Source: Vibrio sp. 99-70-13A1 (lineage in GTDB: Bacteria > Pseudomonadota > Gammaproteobacteria > Enterobacterales > Vibrionaceae). From it: a stretch of 64,000 bases of DNA. Location: assembly GCF_013114625.1 (NCBI RefSeq), contig NZ_VTXD01000011.1:1-64000 (forward strand), in the 5' to 3' direction. This document shows, in pieces, positions 44,238 through 54,034 of the stretch. Under the pieces are notes generated by a model, which was given only the letters and a program-made list of their open reading frames with translations, did no database searches and had not been told where the DNA came from. The first letter of the stretch is position 1. The number at the start of each line of letters is the position of its first letter. The position numbers were made by a program, and so were the translations under genes.

Positions 44238-46302
44238 GAGATATCCTTACATAAACGGACTCTTGATTCGCTTCTTTATAGGTTGCGTAGTCGGCTTGGT
44301 AACCACTTTTCTTACCAATATTTTCAATGACCACTTCGAACAATGGGGCTTTACTCGACTTCTGCCACCCTAACCTTGCGTCAAATGACAATTCGTGTGG
44401 GTAAGACTGCCAATCTATTGTTTCGTTAGTGTAAGTGACATAATGATCAGGGTAATTAACGTTCATATACTTACCGAGCACATCAAACTGCAACCCTTCA
44501 AAGACATTCCATAAGATCTGAACCGTCGCCAAATGTTCACTGTCTATATCATGCGTTGATTCAGAGTACGGACTAGATTCAGGATCATCTCCCTTATGCT
44601 CACCTTCCACAGATAAATAGGAATAACTAAAGTAGCTTGTTAAGTTATCTGTGAGCTTATAAGTGGCACCAACTTCAACGCCATAAGTTCTGGCTTTGTA
44701 GTCATCAGTTAAAACACCATTAATAACATGTGGAGCCTGGCTGTTTGAGCTCTGTAAGCTATGTTGACGAACATTACCGTGAATACTGTAAAAAGCCGTA
44801 CTATCTACTTCTAACCGTTCGCCATTAAAGAAACGGTAACCGATTTCAGTAGTGATAACATTTTCATTATCTAGTTCGCTGTTTAATCCGTAGTAAGCGA
44901 TGTAATCAACATACCCTTGGTTTTCATCATAATAATATGAGTTTTGGAAGTAAGCCGAGTTTGAATCCATATACGAGGGTGCTACAACTGCGCGGCTCAC
45001 ACCACTCCATAAAGAATGCTTTTCATCTAACTTATATAATATGCGTAATTGTGGTGACAGTTCGGTCGTTGAGTTTTGAGTAAAGTGTTCAAGTTTGACT
45101 CCCATTACCGTCGATAGACGCTCATTCCATGAGATTTGAGATTGAACAAATACATTAGTAATAAAATCATTAGCCGTTTCTATATCATAGGCTCGTCGAT
45201 AATAATCAACATTGTAAAAATCAATATCATCAATTTGGCTAGATGAGAAATCCAGGTGCATGTAACGAATGCCGCCACCTAATGTGAATTGGTGGCTATC
45301 TGACAATTGTGTAATGAGTGTAGAATCAAAATCAACCGTAGAGTAACTTCCAGGCGCGTCCAAGGCATTATCATCATTGTATTGTCCCCAAATTGAATAG
45401 GACAAGACAGATTCAGGATTGAGGTCTAAGTGATCGTTAAATTGGGCATAAATGGATTGGCTTTCATTTTCAAAATCCTTTGCAGAATAATCGTACCAAC
45501 CTTGATCGTCATAGTAATAGGTATATGAAGTTGTTTGGTACGAGCTTTTTTCTCCGCCCAGTCTTAAAGACCAGTTTTTATCTGAATTGGTTGGCTCGAA
45601 CACCATTCCAGCAGATTGCGCTTTCCAAATTTCATTGCCTGTATCATTGGGTTTGTATGAAGGTTCTTCTTTGTATTTATAGAAAGCACGCCCAAAAAGG
45701 TGCTCGTTAAACTTTAAACCCTGCCTAACGCTGAGTTCATAATTATCGTCAGCAGACGCAACTGCAGACACATAAGTTCCTTGCGTGTCTTCTGACGATT
45801 TAGTAATGATATTCACCACACCATTTGCTGCGTTTCCACCCCAAACAGTACCACCAGGTCCTTTTAATATTTCGATTCTTTCAATATCAGCCAGAATATA
45901 GTCAACATCAGTCCAATACGTTCCGCCATAAACAGGGCTAAACAAACTGCGACCATCAATCATCACTAGCATTTTGTTATACAAGCCATCATGAAAACCA
46001 CGAGTAGAAACAAACCATGACGTTTCATTAAACTTTGTCACTTTCAAACCAGGTACGAGCACCAGAGCTTCTGCAATTGTTTTTGCACCGCTTCTTTGAA
46101 TTCGCTCGTTAGATAAAACATAAACAGAAGATGGAATGTCCGACAGCTTTTGTTTTGCCTTGGAAGCTGTTTCCATTTCTACGTCTAACATAGATAGCTC
46201 TTCAAGACTCATCGACATTAAATGTTCAAGTGAGTTCTCCTGAGAATAGAGAGAAAATGAAGGCAATAGTGCTAGAGCAGCGTATATAGATGAATGTTTC
46301 AT
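44227..46302 (-). CDS. TonB-dependent receptor-like protein of signalling operon
   Basis: 691 residues with a signal peptide (KHSSIYAALALLPSFSLYS) and the N-terminal segment LEELSMLDVEMETASKAKQKLSDIPSS that replaces a classical TonB box in this subgroup. The plug is clear (SVYVLSNERIQRSGAKTIAEAL, GLYNKMLVMIDGRS, IERIEILKGPGGTVWGGNAANGVVNIITK), then a barrel ending in RISHEF. It is coupled to YfiR-like and diguanylate cyclase genes, so it may be an outer-membrane sensor rather than only a transporter. The ATG at 46302 has AGG 7 bases upstream. Ligand unknown. Confidence 0.88.
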   Translation of the reverse strand: MKHSSIYAALALLPSFSLYSQENSLEHLMSMSLEELSMLDVEMETASKAKQKLSDIPSSVYVLSNERIQRSGAKTIAEALVLVPGLKVTKFNETSWFVSTRGFHDGLYNKMLVMIDGRSLFSPVYGGTYWTDVDYILADIERIEILKGPGGTVWGGNAANGVVNIITKSSEDTQGTYVSAVASADDNYELSVRQGLKFNEHLFGRAFYKYKEEPSYKPNDTGNEIWKAQSAGMVFEPTNSDKNWSLRLGGEKSSYQTTSYTYYYDDQGWYDYSAKDFENESQSIYAQFNDHLDLNPESVLSYSIWGQYNDDNALDAPGSYSTVDFDSTLITQLSDSHQFTLGGGIRYMHLDFSSSQIDDIDFYNVDYYRRAYDIETANDFITNVFVQSQISWNERLSTVMGVKLEHFTQNSTTELSPQLRILYKLDEKHSLWSGVSRAVVAPSYMDSNSAYFQNSYYYDENQGYVDYIAYYGLNSELDNENVITTEIGYRFFNGERLEVDSTAFYSIHGNVRQHSLQSSNSQAPHVINGVLTDDYKARTYGVEVGATYKLTDNLTSYFSYSYLSVEGEHKGDDPESSPYSESTHDIDSEHLATVQILWNVFEGLQFDVLGKYMNVNYPDHYVTYTNETIDWQSYPHELSFDARLGWQKSSKAPLFEVVIENIGKKSGYQADYATYKEANQESVYVRISHEF

Positions 46303-46469
46303 TGTATAACCTGAGGTGAAGATAGGCATTTATCCTTGGTTTGCTGGTGACTATATACAGAAAGGCATTCTGGTAAAATTAGAAGTCGAAAAGTTTGAAT
46401 TGGCTCACTGTTTCATACTGCTAATTGCTAGAATGTCTTAATAAAGTAAAAATAATGGATTGAGAACAA

Positions 46470-47222
46470 GTGACAACAAAGATATTACTTAATTGTGACA
46501 TGGGAGAGAGTTTCGGACATTGGAAAATGGGAGATGACGAGCTTGTCATGGAGTGGGTTGACATGGCGAATATTGCTTGTGGTTTCCATGCTTCTGATCC
46601 TCATGTAATGTCTCGAACGATAAAACTGGCGCAGCACTACAATACTCAAATAGGGGCTCACCCAGGTTATCAAGATCTTATCGGCTTTGGTCGACGCTCC
46701 ATTGCCCATACTCCAACGGAAATATCTGAATTAATTTCATATCAAGTCGGCGCTCTAGAAGCGTTGTGCCGTTACCATGGCACGTCAATAAAGTATGTGA
46801 AACCTCATGGTGCATTATATAACGACATGATGGATGATTTAGAAGTGTTTGATGCCATTGCTGATGCTGTGTCTGACTTTCAAGTCCCTCTCATGATTCT
46901 TTCTTCTTTAGATAATCAAAACTATCTAGATATCGCTGACAAGCATGATTTACCTTTGTTATTTGAAGCTTTTGCTGATCGGGCATATACCAATAATGGT
47001 CGACTCGCATCTCGAAACCTGCCTAATGCTGTCCACAACCACAGTGATGATATCTATAATCAAGTCATGCAGCTAATCAATTATGGCAGTGTCACAACAA
47101 TAGATAAAGAGCGCCTTCATTTAGAAGCCGATACGATTTGTGTTCATGGTGATAACCCTCAATCAATAGCATTAATAAAGAAAATCAGCCAAGAATTACA
47201 TTCCGGTTCAATCAATCGATAG
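46470..47222 (+). CDS. pxpA: 5-oxoprolinase subunit A (LamB/YcsF family)
   Basis: 250 residues. PxpABC is an ATP-dependent 5-oxoprolinase that recycles spontaneously formed pyroglutamate to glutamate. The LamB/YcsF pattern is unmistakable: LNCDMGESFG, ANIACGFHASDP, IGAHPGYQD, VKPHGALYN, EAFADRAY and CVHGDNP. The start is a GTG at 46470, required to include the conserved N-terminus. The three pxp genes run together. Confidence 0.95.
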   Translation: MTTKILLNCDMGESFGHWKMGDDELVMEWVDMANIACGFHASDPHVMSRTIKLAQHYNTQIGAHPGYQDLIGFGRRSIAHTPTEISELISYQVGALEALCRYHGTSIKYVKPHGALYNDMMDDLEVFDAIADAVSDFQVPLMILSSLDNQNYLDIADKHDLPLLFEAFADRAYTNNGRLASRNLPNAVHNHSDDIYNQVMQLINYGSVTTIDKERLHLEADTICVHGDNPQSIALIKKISQELHSGSINR

Positions 47223-47262
47223 CTCAGTTCCCTACAACGCAATATCAAATTTGGTGAGTGAT

Positions 47263-48000
47263 ATGATTCAACCCAGTTTTAAAATTGAGCCAATAGCAGA
47301 GTGCAGTTTATTGGTTACGTTTACAGTTAAGGCAGAGACAACAGGTAAAGAACAAAGAGTTGGTCATATTGCTGATGCGATTCGTTTTAATTTTTCAGAC
47401 GTCATAATGAATGTCACACCAGCTTATCATTCAATATTGGTCGACTACCTTCCTTACCGTATTACTGAAGATGAATTCATTCTAAAATTGACTAACGTGA
47501 TTCAAGGTATTGAACAAACCGGTTTTTCTGCTAGCCCTTCAGAGCTAATAGTTTTACCCGTCTATTACGCACATGAAACGGGCATAGATATAGATCGATT
47601 TGAAAAGAAAGGGGTTTCCTTAGATGAACTCATCAAGCTCCATACACAACCTGAATATACAGTAAGCGCTATTGGTTTTGCTCCAGGCTTTGGTTTCTTA
47701 TCTGATGTGCCAGCAAAGCTTATGATGCCAAGGCACAGTACTCCTCGTTTATCAGTAGCAAAAGGCAGTGTGGCAATTGCAAATACCAAAACGGCCGTTT
47801 ACCCAAGTGAATCTCCTGGCGGTTGGAATGTTATTGGAAACTGCCCTATTCCATTATTTGACTTAGAGCACCTGAATCGCGCTAACACGGATACATGCTT
47901 GGCAAATATAGATTCGATTTCTAAGTTGAAAATTGGCGCTAAAGTGAAATTCAAAGCAATTTCACGTGAAGATTTCCTATCTCTTGGAGGCTTGTTATAA
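47263..48000 (+). CDS. pxpB: 5-oxoprolinase subunit B (KipI family)
   Basis: 245 residues. KipI/allophanate-hydrolase subunit 1 pattern: SILVDYLP, LPVYYAHETGIDIDRF, YTVSAIGFAPGFGFLSDVP, PRHSTPRLSVAKGSVAIA, and YPSESPGGWNVIGNCP. The ATG at 47263 has GGTGAG at good spacing and is preferred over TTG/GTG codons just upstream. It abuts pxpC with no spacer. Confidence 0.94.
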   Translation: MIQPSFKIEPIAECSLLVTFTVKAETTGKEQRVGHIADAIRFNFSDVIMNVTPAYHSILVDYLPYRITEDEFILKLTNVIQGIEQTGFSASPSELIVLPVYYAHETGIDIDRFEKKGVSLDELIKLHTQPEYTVSAIGFAPGFGFLSDVPAKLMMPRHSTPRLSVAKGSVAIANTKTAVYPSESPGGWNVIGNCPIPLFDLEHLNRANTDTCLANIDSISKLKIGAKVKFKAISREDFLSLGGLL

Positions 48001-48936
48001 ATGACGACTTCTTCATTAACAATTATAAAGCCGGGGCAAATGACTCTAATCCAAGATTTTGGACGTTTTGGAACGAGTCATTTGGGTCTCACTCAAGGTG
48101 GACCTGTTGATGACTACGCATACAGTTGGGCGAATCATCTCCTTGCTAATCCAGTGAATCAATCGGTTATTGAAATTACGTTAGGTCAGGTAAAAATTCG
48201 CGTTGATGAAGATTGCGAACTGGCTATTTGCGGTGGGGATTTAGACGCCAAATTAGATGGCAAACCAGTAAGTAACTGGAGTACATTCATAGCTCATAAA
48301 GGACAAATGCTGTCTTTCGGTTTACCTAAGAATGGCTTAAGAGCTTACCTTGCAATAAAAGGAGGTTTTAATATACCACTAACTCTGGGCAGCAGCTCGA
48401 CGGTTGTTCGCGAAAAAATTGGAGGAGTGAACAATGGTGCTCCTTGCGAAGCTAATGTGAAACTCAATTTTTTTAAACATCCGATCCCGACTCAATATAA
48501 ATCACGATCGTTAACTTTCCGCTTTAAACCTAATTACAATTTACCTGTAACATTAAGAGTAGTGGAAGGTTATCAAAATCAATATTTCTCAGAAGAAGCC
48601 AAGCAAGCTTTTTACAGCCGAGAATTCAAAGTTGACCAAAACTCAAATCGTATGGGTTATCGATTACAAGGTGAAGCCATTGAATCACCTAAACTAGATA
48701 TGCTTTCAGAAGGTATTGCCCTTGGTGCAATACAAATACCACAAGATGGGCTACCAATTATTTTGTTGAATGACAGGCAAACGATTGGTGGATATCCAAA
48801 ATTTGGATGCATAGCCCGTATTGACTTACCTAGGCTCGCTCAAGCAAAACCTGGGCATTCAATTTCATTTGTTAAAGGTGACCGGTTGGGTCTTCAAGAT
48901 GTGTGGTGCCAGTGGGCTAAATTCTTTGGTTACTAG
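48001..48936 (+). CDS. pxpC: 5-oxoprolinase subunit C (KipA family)
   Basis: 311 residues. KipA/AHS2 pattern: KPGQMTLIQDFGRFGTSHLGLTQGGPVDDYA near the N-terminus, AYLAIKGGF, RMGYRLQGE, LSEGIALGAIQIPQDGLPIILLNDRQTIGGYPK. The ATG follows the pxpB stop directly. Completes the PxpABC complex. After the stop comes a short tandem repeat, then a shared terminator. Confidence 0.95.
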   Translation: MTTSSLTIIKPGQMTLIQDFGRFGTSHLGLTQGGPVDDYAYSWANHLLANPVNQSVIEITLGQVKIRVDEDCELAICGGDLDAKLDGKPVSNWSTFIAHKGQMLSFGLPKNGLRAYLAIKGGFNIPLTLGSSSTVVREKIGGVNNGAPCEANVKLNFFKHPIPTQYKSRSLTFRFKPNYNLPVTLRVVEGYQNQYFSEEAKQAFYSREFKVDQNSNRMGYRLQGEAIESPKLDMLSEGIALGAIQIPQDGLPIILLNDRQTIGGYPKFGCIARIDLPRLAQAKPGHSISFVKGDRLGLQDVWCQWAKFFGY

Positions 48937-48957
48937 ATATCGCCTTGAACCGTAAAG

Positions 48958-49006
48958 TCACCTTCCAGTTAGTAATCACCTTCCAGTTAGTAATCACCTT
49001 CCAGTA
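48958..49006. repeat. 18-base tandem repeat
   Basis: The unit TCACCTTCCAGTTAGTAA occurs twice exactly (48958-48975, 48976-48993), then a partial third copy (TCACCTTCCAGTAAA). It is non-coding, just after pxpC. Confidence 0.9.
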
Positions 49007-49059
49007 AATAGCTTATCTTTCAGCCCACTACTTTTCTTCAAGGAATAGTGTAGAGATAC

Positions 49060-49089
49060 AAAAAACGAGCCTCTATAGGCTCGTTTTTT
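49060..49089. terminator. bidirectional rho-independent terminator
   Basis: ACGAGCC (49065-49071) pairs with GGCTCGT (49078-49084), with A and T runs on both sides. It lies between the convergent pxpC and the FAD oxidoreductase. Confidence 0.9.
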
Positions 49090-49145
49090 AATTAGGTAGT
49101 TAAGAAAAACCAAAAGTATATTGAGTTAACTCTAACAAACATCCG

Positions 49146-50633
49146 CTAACGAACTTCACCAGTCACAATCGCCAAGGCTGCTGGGTAACCTCTTTCCTGA
49201 GTCAGTTGTACGGCTTTAGTTTCTACATTTTCCAAGTTTAGTAACATTGTTTTAGGATGTACGATTTCAATATCAGAACTAATTGGTAACTCAAACCAAT
49301 GCTTCGCAATTTTTTGCGCAGCTTCGAGCGTGGAAGAAGCTTTTACCACTTCTAGTCGAGCGTAATTATCCCCAGCAAAAGAAACATCAGCGGCTCTTAA
49401 ACTAGGATCTGAACCTGGTATTTGCTGAGCGCCAAATAAAGGTTTTCCGCCTACTAACGCACTTGAGAACGTCGGGATAAATTGAGACATATGTGAAATT
49501 GCCGCCTCAGTTCTTTCTTGAAGCTGTTCTTCTGTCCATCCAGATGTAATTTTCTTTTGTAAACGAGCAGGCAATTTAGGTTGTGAAGAATCACTAGAAG
49601 ACGATACTAATCCATCTTTAAACAAGGTTATTCCTTCCGTCATGCCATGCAATTGAAATACGCCATCTGCATAAGGCGTCAACTGAGCCATGCCTTGTGG
49701 AGTCCCCCTAGGTCCATGGAAAATAACTTCTGGCCATTCTTCAGTACAACCTTCCCATTTCGTAATATAGGCAGCTTTAAATTCCACCAGCCTTTGCTGT
49801 TTAGAACCAATGAAGTCATCAACAACACCTGTTTCAAAACCACTGGCATTGATTAAGTAATCGGATTGGAAAGATTGGAGGTTTTCTTCATCATCTAAAT
49901 AACTCAGCTTCCATTTCCCAGGTACGCTTTTCTGCAGTTTGCTAGATTGTTTCGTGTCAGCTTCCACTTTATCGACAGAAAGCAGTTGGCTATTGGTTAG
50001 CACTTGGCAATTAGGCTGTTTTTGTAACGAAAGTTGAGCCGCAGCAGAAAGCCTAAAAACACTTAATCCGTATTCTTGAACAATCACTACCGGAAACTTC
50101 AAGGTTTCGAGATTGCTGTGTTTAGCGAAAGGAATACACCATTCATCTAATGTACTTGGTGATTTAGGCTGAGTACGCAAAGCTAACACTTGTAACTGTT
50201 CTTTGTCATATAGCTTGAAATAATCATCAGGAGAACCCAGAACGCGGTTATTCTCATCTTTTTCGATAAGAGCTTTGTAAGATTCTTGGATCACATGAAG
50301 ACGAGGAAGAAGGTCGTCAGGGTTTCCTCCATCAGAATGGGGGACCGCGATAATAGTTGGACGAATATTCAAAGAATGCGGAAATAACCGGATAGTGTCG
50401 ATTGATTGCTTAAGTAGAGTCAAACACTGATCTTGAGAAATATCTCTATAAAGATTTCCACCAGCATGAAGGTGACAAATTGGAGGTCCATTAACTAAGC
50501 TAGGGCCTTTCTCCAAGATAGTGACGCTATATCCTAGCTCACTAAAATGAATTGCACTTGTTGTTCCAGCAATACCTCCACCAACGATGGCGATAGAAGG
50601 TTGAACTTTATCCGTTTTATTGTCAGTCATCAT
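49146..50633 (-). CDS. FAD-dependent oxidoreductase (DAO-like), unknown substrate
   Basis: 495 residues. The N-terminal Rossmann motif IAIVGGGIAGTTSAIHFSELGYSVTILEKG binds FAD. The second FAD contact INASGFETG and the C-terminal ADVSFAGDNYARLEVVKASS block are as in D-amino-acid-oxidase-like (DAO) flavoproteins. A characteristic segment HLHAGGNLYRDIS follows the FAD motif. No membrane segment or signal is seen. The substrate cannot be told; the position opposite pxpABC does not prove a link. Two adjacent ATG codons (50633, 50630) are possible starts. Confidence 0.8.
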   Translation of the reverse strand: MMTDNKTDKVQPSIAIVGGGIAGTTSAIHFSELGYSVTILEKGPSLVNGPPICHLHAGGNLYRDISQDQCLTLLKQSIDTIRLFPHSLNIRPTIIAVPHSDGGNPDDLLPRLHVIQESYKALIEKDENNRVLGSPDDYFKLYDKEQLQVLALRTQPKSPSTLDEWCIPFAKHSNLETLKFPVVIVQEYGLSVFRLSAAAQLSLQKQPNCQVLTNSQLLSVDKVEADTKQSSKLQKSVPGKWKLSYLDDEENLQSFQSDYLINASGFETGVVDDFIGSKQQRLVEFKAAYITKWEGCTEEWPEVIFHGPRGTPQGMAQLTPYADGVFQLHGMTEGITLFKDGLVSSSSDSSQPKLPARLQKKITSGWTEEQLQERTEAAISHMSQFIPTFSSALVGGKPLFGAQQIPGSDPSLRAADVSFAGDNYARLEVVKASSTLEAAQKIAKHWFELPISSDIEIVHPKTMLLNLENVETKAVQLTQERGYPAALAIVTGEVR

Positions 50634-50876
50634 GTTCTTTAAGGCAAAATTAACTGACGTTATTCTACTTTCGAATTGAAATGATTTAAATCACATTTTT
50701 TTCAAGGTCTTAGCTTTCGACCATTTTATCAGCATATAAAAAGTGAAATATTTCTTGACTCATTTCCCAAACAACTCGATTTTAAGGGCGTTAAATCGAC
50801 AATAAAAGCCGGAAGTAACGCCACATAAAGCCTGCCGTGTAAGTTGTTAGAATACCCGACTAACTTATCCCTAAAG

Positions 50877-50899
50877 TTATCCACCGTTTTTGTGGATAA
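50877..50899. promoter_or_regulatory. inverted pair of DnaA-box-like sites
   Basis: TTATCCACC (50877-50885, one mismatch to the DnaA box) faces TGTGGATAA (50891-50899, exact complement of TTATCCACA). They form an inverted repeat TTATCCAC-N7-GTGGATAA. It lies between the divergently placed FAD gene start and the ybbP stop. The sites could bind DnaA, or the repeat could be a weak hairpin after ybbP; there is no T run on the minus strand. Confidence 0.5.
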
Positions 50900-50922
50900 C
50901 TGTTGATAAGATTATTTACACA

Positions 50923-53358
50923 TTAACCAAAGTCTTTATTAACAGGGACTAACAGTCGTTTTATCAAACTGTTGACAACTGCCGCTAGTGTAATAAATGT
51001 TAAAGCAGGTAAAGCTAGCCACAGCATTGGATGCGCATTTGGAGAGAGTTCAAAACCAAAATTCATGACCCCGGCCACACTAAGTTCAGCACCTAATGCT
51101 GCGATACTACCCGCCACTAGAGCCATTACTCCATATTCACACCAGATAGTGTTCAAAATACGCTTCTTACTCGCCCCTAGAGTTCGATACAAACGTATTT
51201 CTTGCTGACGCTGAGAAAGGCTCAATCGCAGTAAGGTAAATATAAGTAACAAGCCAGCAACCACACCTAGCGCCGCTAACACTGTTATTGACCAAACGAT
51301 TTGTTGCAGTAACTGTTGGATCTTAGAGCCCATGATACGAATGTCCATCAAACTTACGGTTGGATGGTTTCGTGATAAGTCACTAAGCATTGCATTATGC
51401 ATATCTTCTAATCGAAAACTTACCAGCCAAGTTGATGGAATTGAACTTAGAACGTCAGGGGTGAATATAAAGTAAAAGTTAGGCTTCATTTCTCGCCACT
51501 CGACTTTACGTATAGAGTTCACATCTGCTTCAAACGTTTGACTATTAATTGTAAACGATAATGTATCCCCTATTTCTAAACCCAAATCGCTTGCGACTTC
51601 AGATTCAATCGAGACACCATTTTCTTGCGTCCATTGACCTTCAATCACATCGTTATATTCAGGTAATGCTTCACCCCACGTAAAGTTCAATTCACGACTT
51701 AATGCATCGGTATTTTCTGAGTTATTTACATACTCTTTTGCTTCCACGCCATTAATATTGGCCAAACGACCTCGAATAATTGGAAAAGCTTGTGAACGTT
51801 CGATCTCGTTAGAATCTAATACTTCTAAATATGTGTTTTTTTCATAGTCAGCAATATTCAAAGCAAAAGCATTGGGTGCATTCTCTGGCAAGGTCTGCTG
51901 CCAATCGGTAAGTAAATCACTTCTTACTAACCAAATAATAGAAAGTAGCATCAAGGATAAAGCCAGCGAGCCAAACTGTATTCCTGTAGCCAAAGGGGTT
52001 CTGTTAATTCGACTTAGCGCTAATCTCATTGCCGTGGATACTGGCAATTTAGATAGCACCTTTAGAACACCGATACTGACAGATGCTAAAAGAAGAAATA
52101 AAACAACTATTCCAGCCAATACAATCCATACCAAGGAATTATCACCATACATTGCAAGCATTGGCAGAACAGGCACAAGTAATAGTAGATACTTTTTCAT
52201 GCCCTCCGCTGATTTATGCCCCGATTGAATAACACTGATAGCAGATGTATTAACCAATCCAAACAATGGAATTCCAAGCGCAGGAACACCGATAAGAATA
52301 CTCGACAAAATCGCAAGTAAAGCAGGTTCAAAGCCATAACTAGGTAAAGGGCTTGGCAGTAAGTCACCTAATGGAATTCTAAGCAGAGTTTCTAGCCCTA
52401 TGCCGATACCGACACCAAGAACCGCAGCAATAGCAACCAATAAAGCAACTTGTACTGAAAGCCACTTAATAATCCACTGCTTACTCGCCCCTAAGCTTTT
52501 TAGCATAGCAATGGTTTTCTTACGGCTTGCCACATAGTGTTGACATGTAAGAACCAAAGTAGCTGCCGCCATGATCACAACAATAGCAACGGTTAGAGAC
52601 AGATATTGAGTCGTACTTTCAAACATCTCATTGGTACGGCTTGCTGTATCTTGCGTGCGCCAACGATCACTTGGGGTTAATTCAACTTGATCCTGAATGG
52701 CTTTAAGTGTCGATTCATCACCATTTAGATACAAGCTAAAGCGAACTCGGCTTCCCGGTTGGATAGCACCCGTTTTCTCTATATCTGAACTATGGATAAG
52801 AACAGAAGGCATTTGTTGGAATGGGTTAAAACTCAAACCAGGCTCTTGAGCAATACGTCCTGAAATAGCTAAATCCGCATCACCAATAGTGACAATGTCA
52901 CCAATTTTAACTTCTAATTGCGAAAATATGCGTTCATCAAGCCAAAGTTCCTCTGCTTGCACTTCATTTGTTTGCTGGCTATTTGACTCTAGAAGCATTT
53001 CGCCACGCAATGGATAAGCACTATCAACCGCTTTAACCGTCACTAACTGCATACCATTATCACTAAATGCCATGGTAGAAAATCGAGTCAGTTGAGAGCT
53101 TTCGAGTTGGTTAACTTGAGATAAATCTAGTAACTGTTCAGGAATAGGATTTGCCGACACAAACACACTATCAGCGGTTAGCGCATCTTTTCCCTGCTTA
53201 ACTATTACTTGCTCCATTCGTTCTGCAAGTGCAGACAATGCAAACACACAGGCAATAATTAGAGTTAACGCTATTGATACTGGCCATAATTGCCCATGAC
53301 GTATTTCTTCAATACTCCATGAGAACAGGCGCTTATTAAGTCCTTTGGATGAATTCAC
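50923..53358 (-). CDS. ybbP: ABC transporter permease YbbP (FtsX-like)
   Basis: 811 residues with the MacB/FtsX-type layout duplicated: TM near residue 25, a large extracytoplasmic domain, three helices (TVAIVVIMAAATLVL, ALLVAIAAVLGVGIGIG, ALLAILSSILIG), a middle pair, a second periplasmic domain and three final helices. It corresponds to E. coli YbbP, which with YbbA forms a lipid-related extrusion system associated with TesA. One base separates it from ybbA. Substrate inferred, not shown. Confidence 0.9.
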   Translation of the reverse strand: MNSSKGLNKRLFSWSIEEIRHGQLWPVSIALTLIIACVFALSALAERMEQVIVKQGKDALTADSVFVSANPIPEQLLDLSQVNQLESSQLTRFSTMAFSDNGMQLVTVKAVDSAYPLRGEMLLESNSQQTNEVQAEELWLDERIFSQLEVKIGDIVTIGDADLAISGRIAQEPGLSFNPFQQMPSVLIHSSDIEKTGAIQPGSRVRFSLYLNGDESTLKAIQDQVELTPSDRWRTQDTASRTNEMFESTTQYLSLTVAIVVIMAAATLVLTCQHYVASRKKTIAMLKSLGASKQWIIKWLSVQVALLVAIAAVLGVGIGIGLETLLRIPLGDLLPSPLPSYGFEPALLAILSSILIGVPALGIPLFGLVNTSAISVIQSGHKSAEGMKKYLLLLVPVLPMLAMYGDNSLVWIVLAGIVVLFLLLASVSIGVLKVLSKLPVSTAMRLALSRINRTPLATGIQFGSLALSLMLLSIIWLVRSDLLTDWQQTLPENAPNAFALNIADYEKNTYLEVLDSNEIERSQAFPIIRGRLANINGVEAKEYVNNSENTDALSRELNFTWGEALPEYNDVIEGQWTQENGVSIESEVASDLGLEIGDTLSFTINSQTFEADVNSIRKVEWREMKPNFYFIFTPDVLSSIPSTWLVSFRLEDMHNAMLSDLSRNHPTVSLMDIRIMGSKIQQLLQQIVWSITVLAALGVVAGLLLIFTLLRLSLSQRQQEIRLYRTLGASKKRILNTIWCEYGVMALVAGSIAALGAELSVAGVMNFGFELSPNAHPMLWLALPALTFITLAAVVNSLIKRLLVPVNKDFG

Positions 53359-53359
53359 G

Positions 53360-54034
53360 TTACACTTCCTCTATGTTGCCTAAATGCATCTTTAACGTGC
53401 GCTGACAACGCTCTGCCAATTTAGGATCATGTGTAACCAGCACTAAAGTTGTGCCGTGATGGGCATTCAATTCAAATAGTAATTCGACGATTTTTGCAGC
53501 GGTTTGCTGATCTAAGTTACCTGTCGGTTCATCGGCAAACAGGATTTTAGGTTTGATCATGAACGCTCTTGCTAATGCAACTCTTTGTTGTTCACCACCA
53601 GAGAGCTGAGAAGGAAGATGATCCACTCGGTCTTTCAATCCAACAGATTCTAATAATGCTGTCGCGCGTTCAATATTTTCATCTTCACCTTTTAACAAAC
53701 AAGGTAAGGTCACATTTTGTAATGCAGACAAGCTTGGGATCAATAAGAAACTTTGAAACACAAACCCAACCGATTCACTACGAATTTTCGCTCTTGCTTC
53801 ATCATCAAGCTGTGAGAGTGCTTGACCAAGTAAGCTAATTTCACCTGTAGTGGGAACATCTAGCCCAGCAAGTAACGTCATTAGTGTTGATTTACCTGCA
53901 CCTGAAGTACCGACGATAGCGACCGTTTCACCTTCTAGAATATCAATATTGATCTTCTCTAAGATTGTTAAATGTTCTTGATTAGTAGACACTGTCTTCG
54001 AAACAGCTTCAGCTTTAATTATGGATGTGTGCAT
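53360..54034 (-). CDS. ybbA: ABC transporter ATP-binding protein YbbA
   Basis: 224 residues. Walker A GTSGAGKST, Q-loop FQSFLLIPSL, signature QLSGGEQQRVALARAF, Walker B ILFADEPTGNLD and H-loop THD. It closely resembles E. coli YbbA (EARAKIRSESVGFVFQSF). Its start codon shares two bases with the divergent tesA start (CATG at 54032-54035), so promoter and ribosome binding site must lie inside tesA. AAAGGA lies 13 bases upstream, further than usual. Confidence 0.93.
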   Translation of the reverse strand: MHTSIIKAEAVSKTVSTNQEHLTILEKINIDILEGETVAIVGTSGAGKSTLMTLLAGLDVPTTGEISLLGQALSQLDDEARAKIRSESVGFVFQSFLLIPSLSALQNVTLPCLLKGEDENIERATALLESVGLKDRVDHLPSQLSGGEQQRVALARAFMIKPKILFADEPTGNLDQQTAAKIVELLFELNAHHGTTLVLVTHDPKLAERCQRTLKMHLGNIEEV

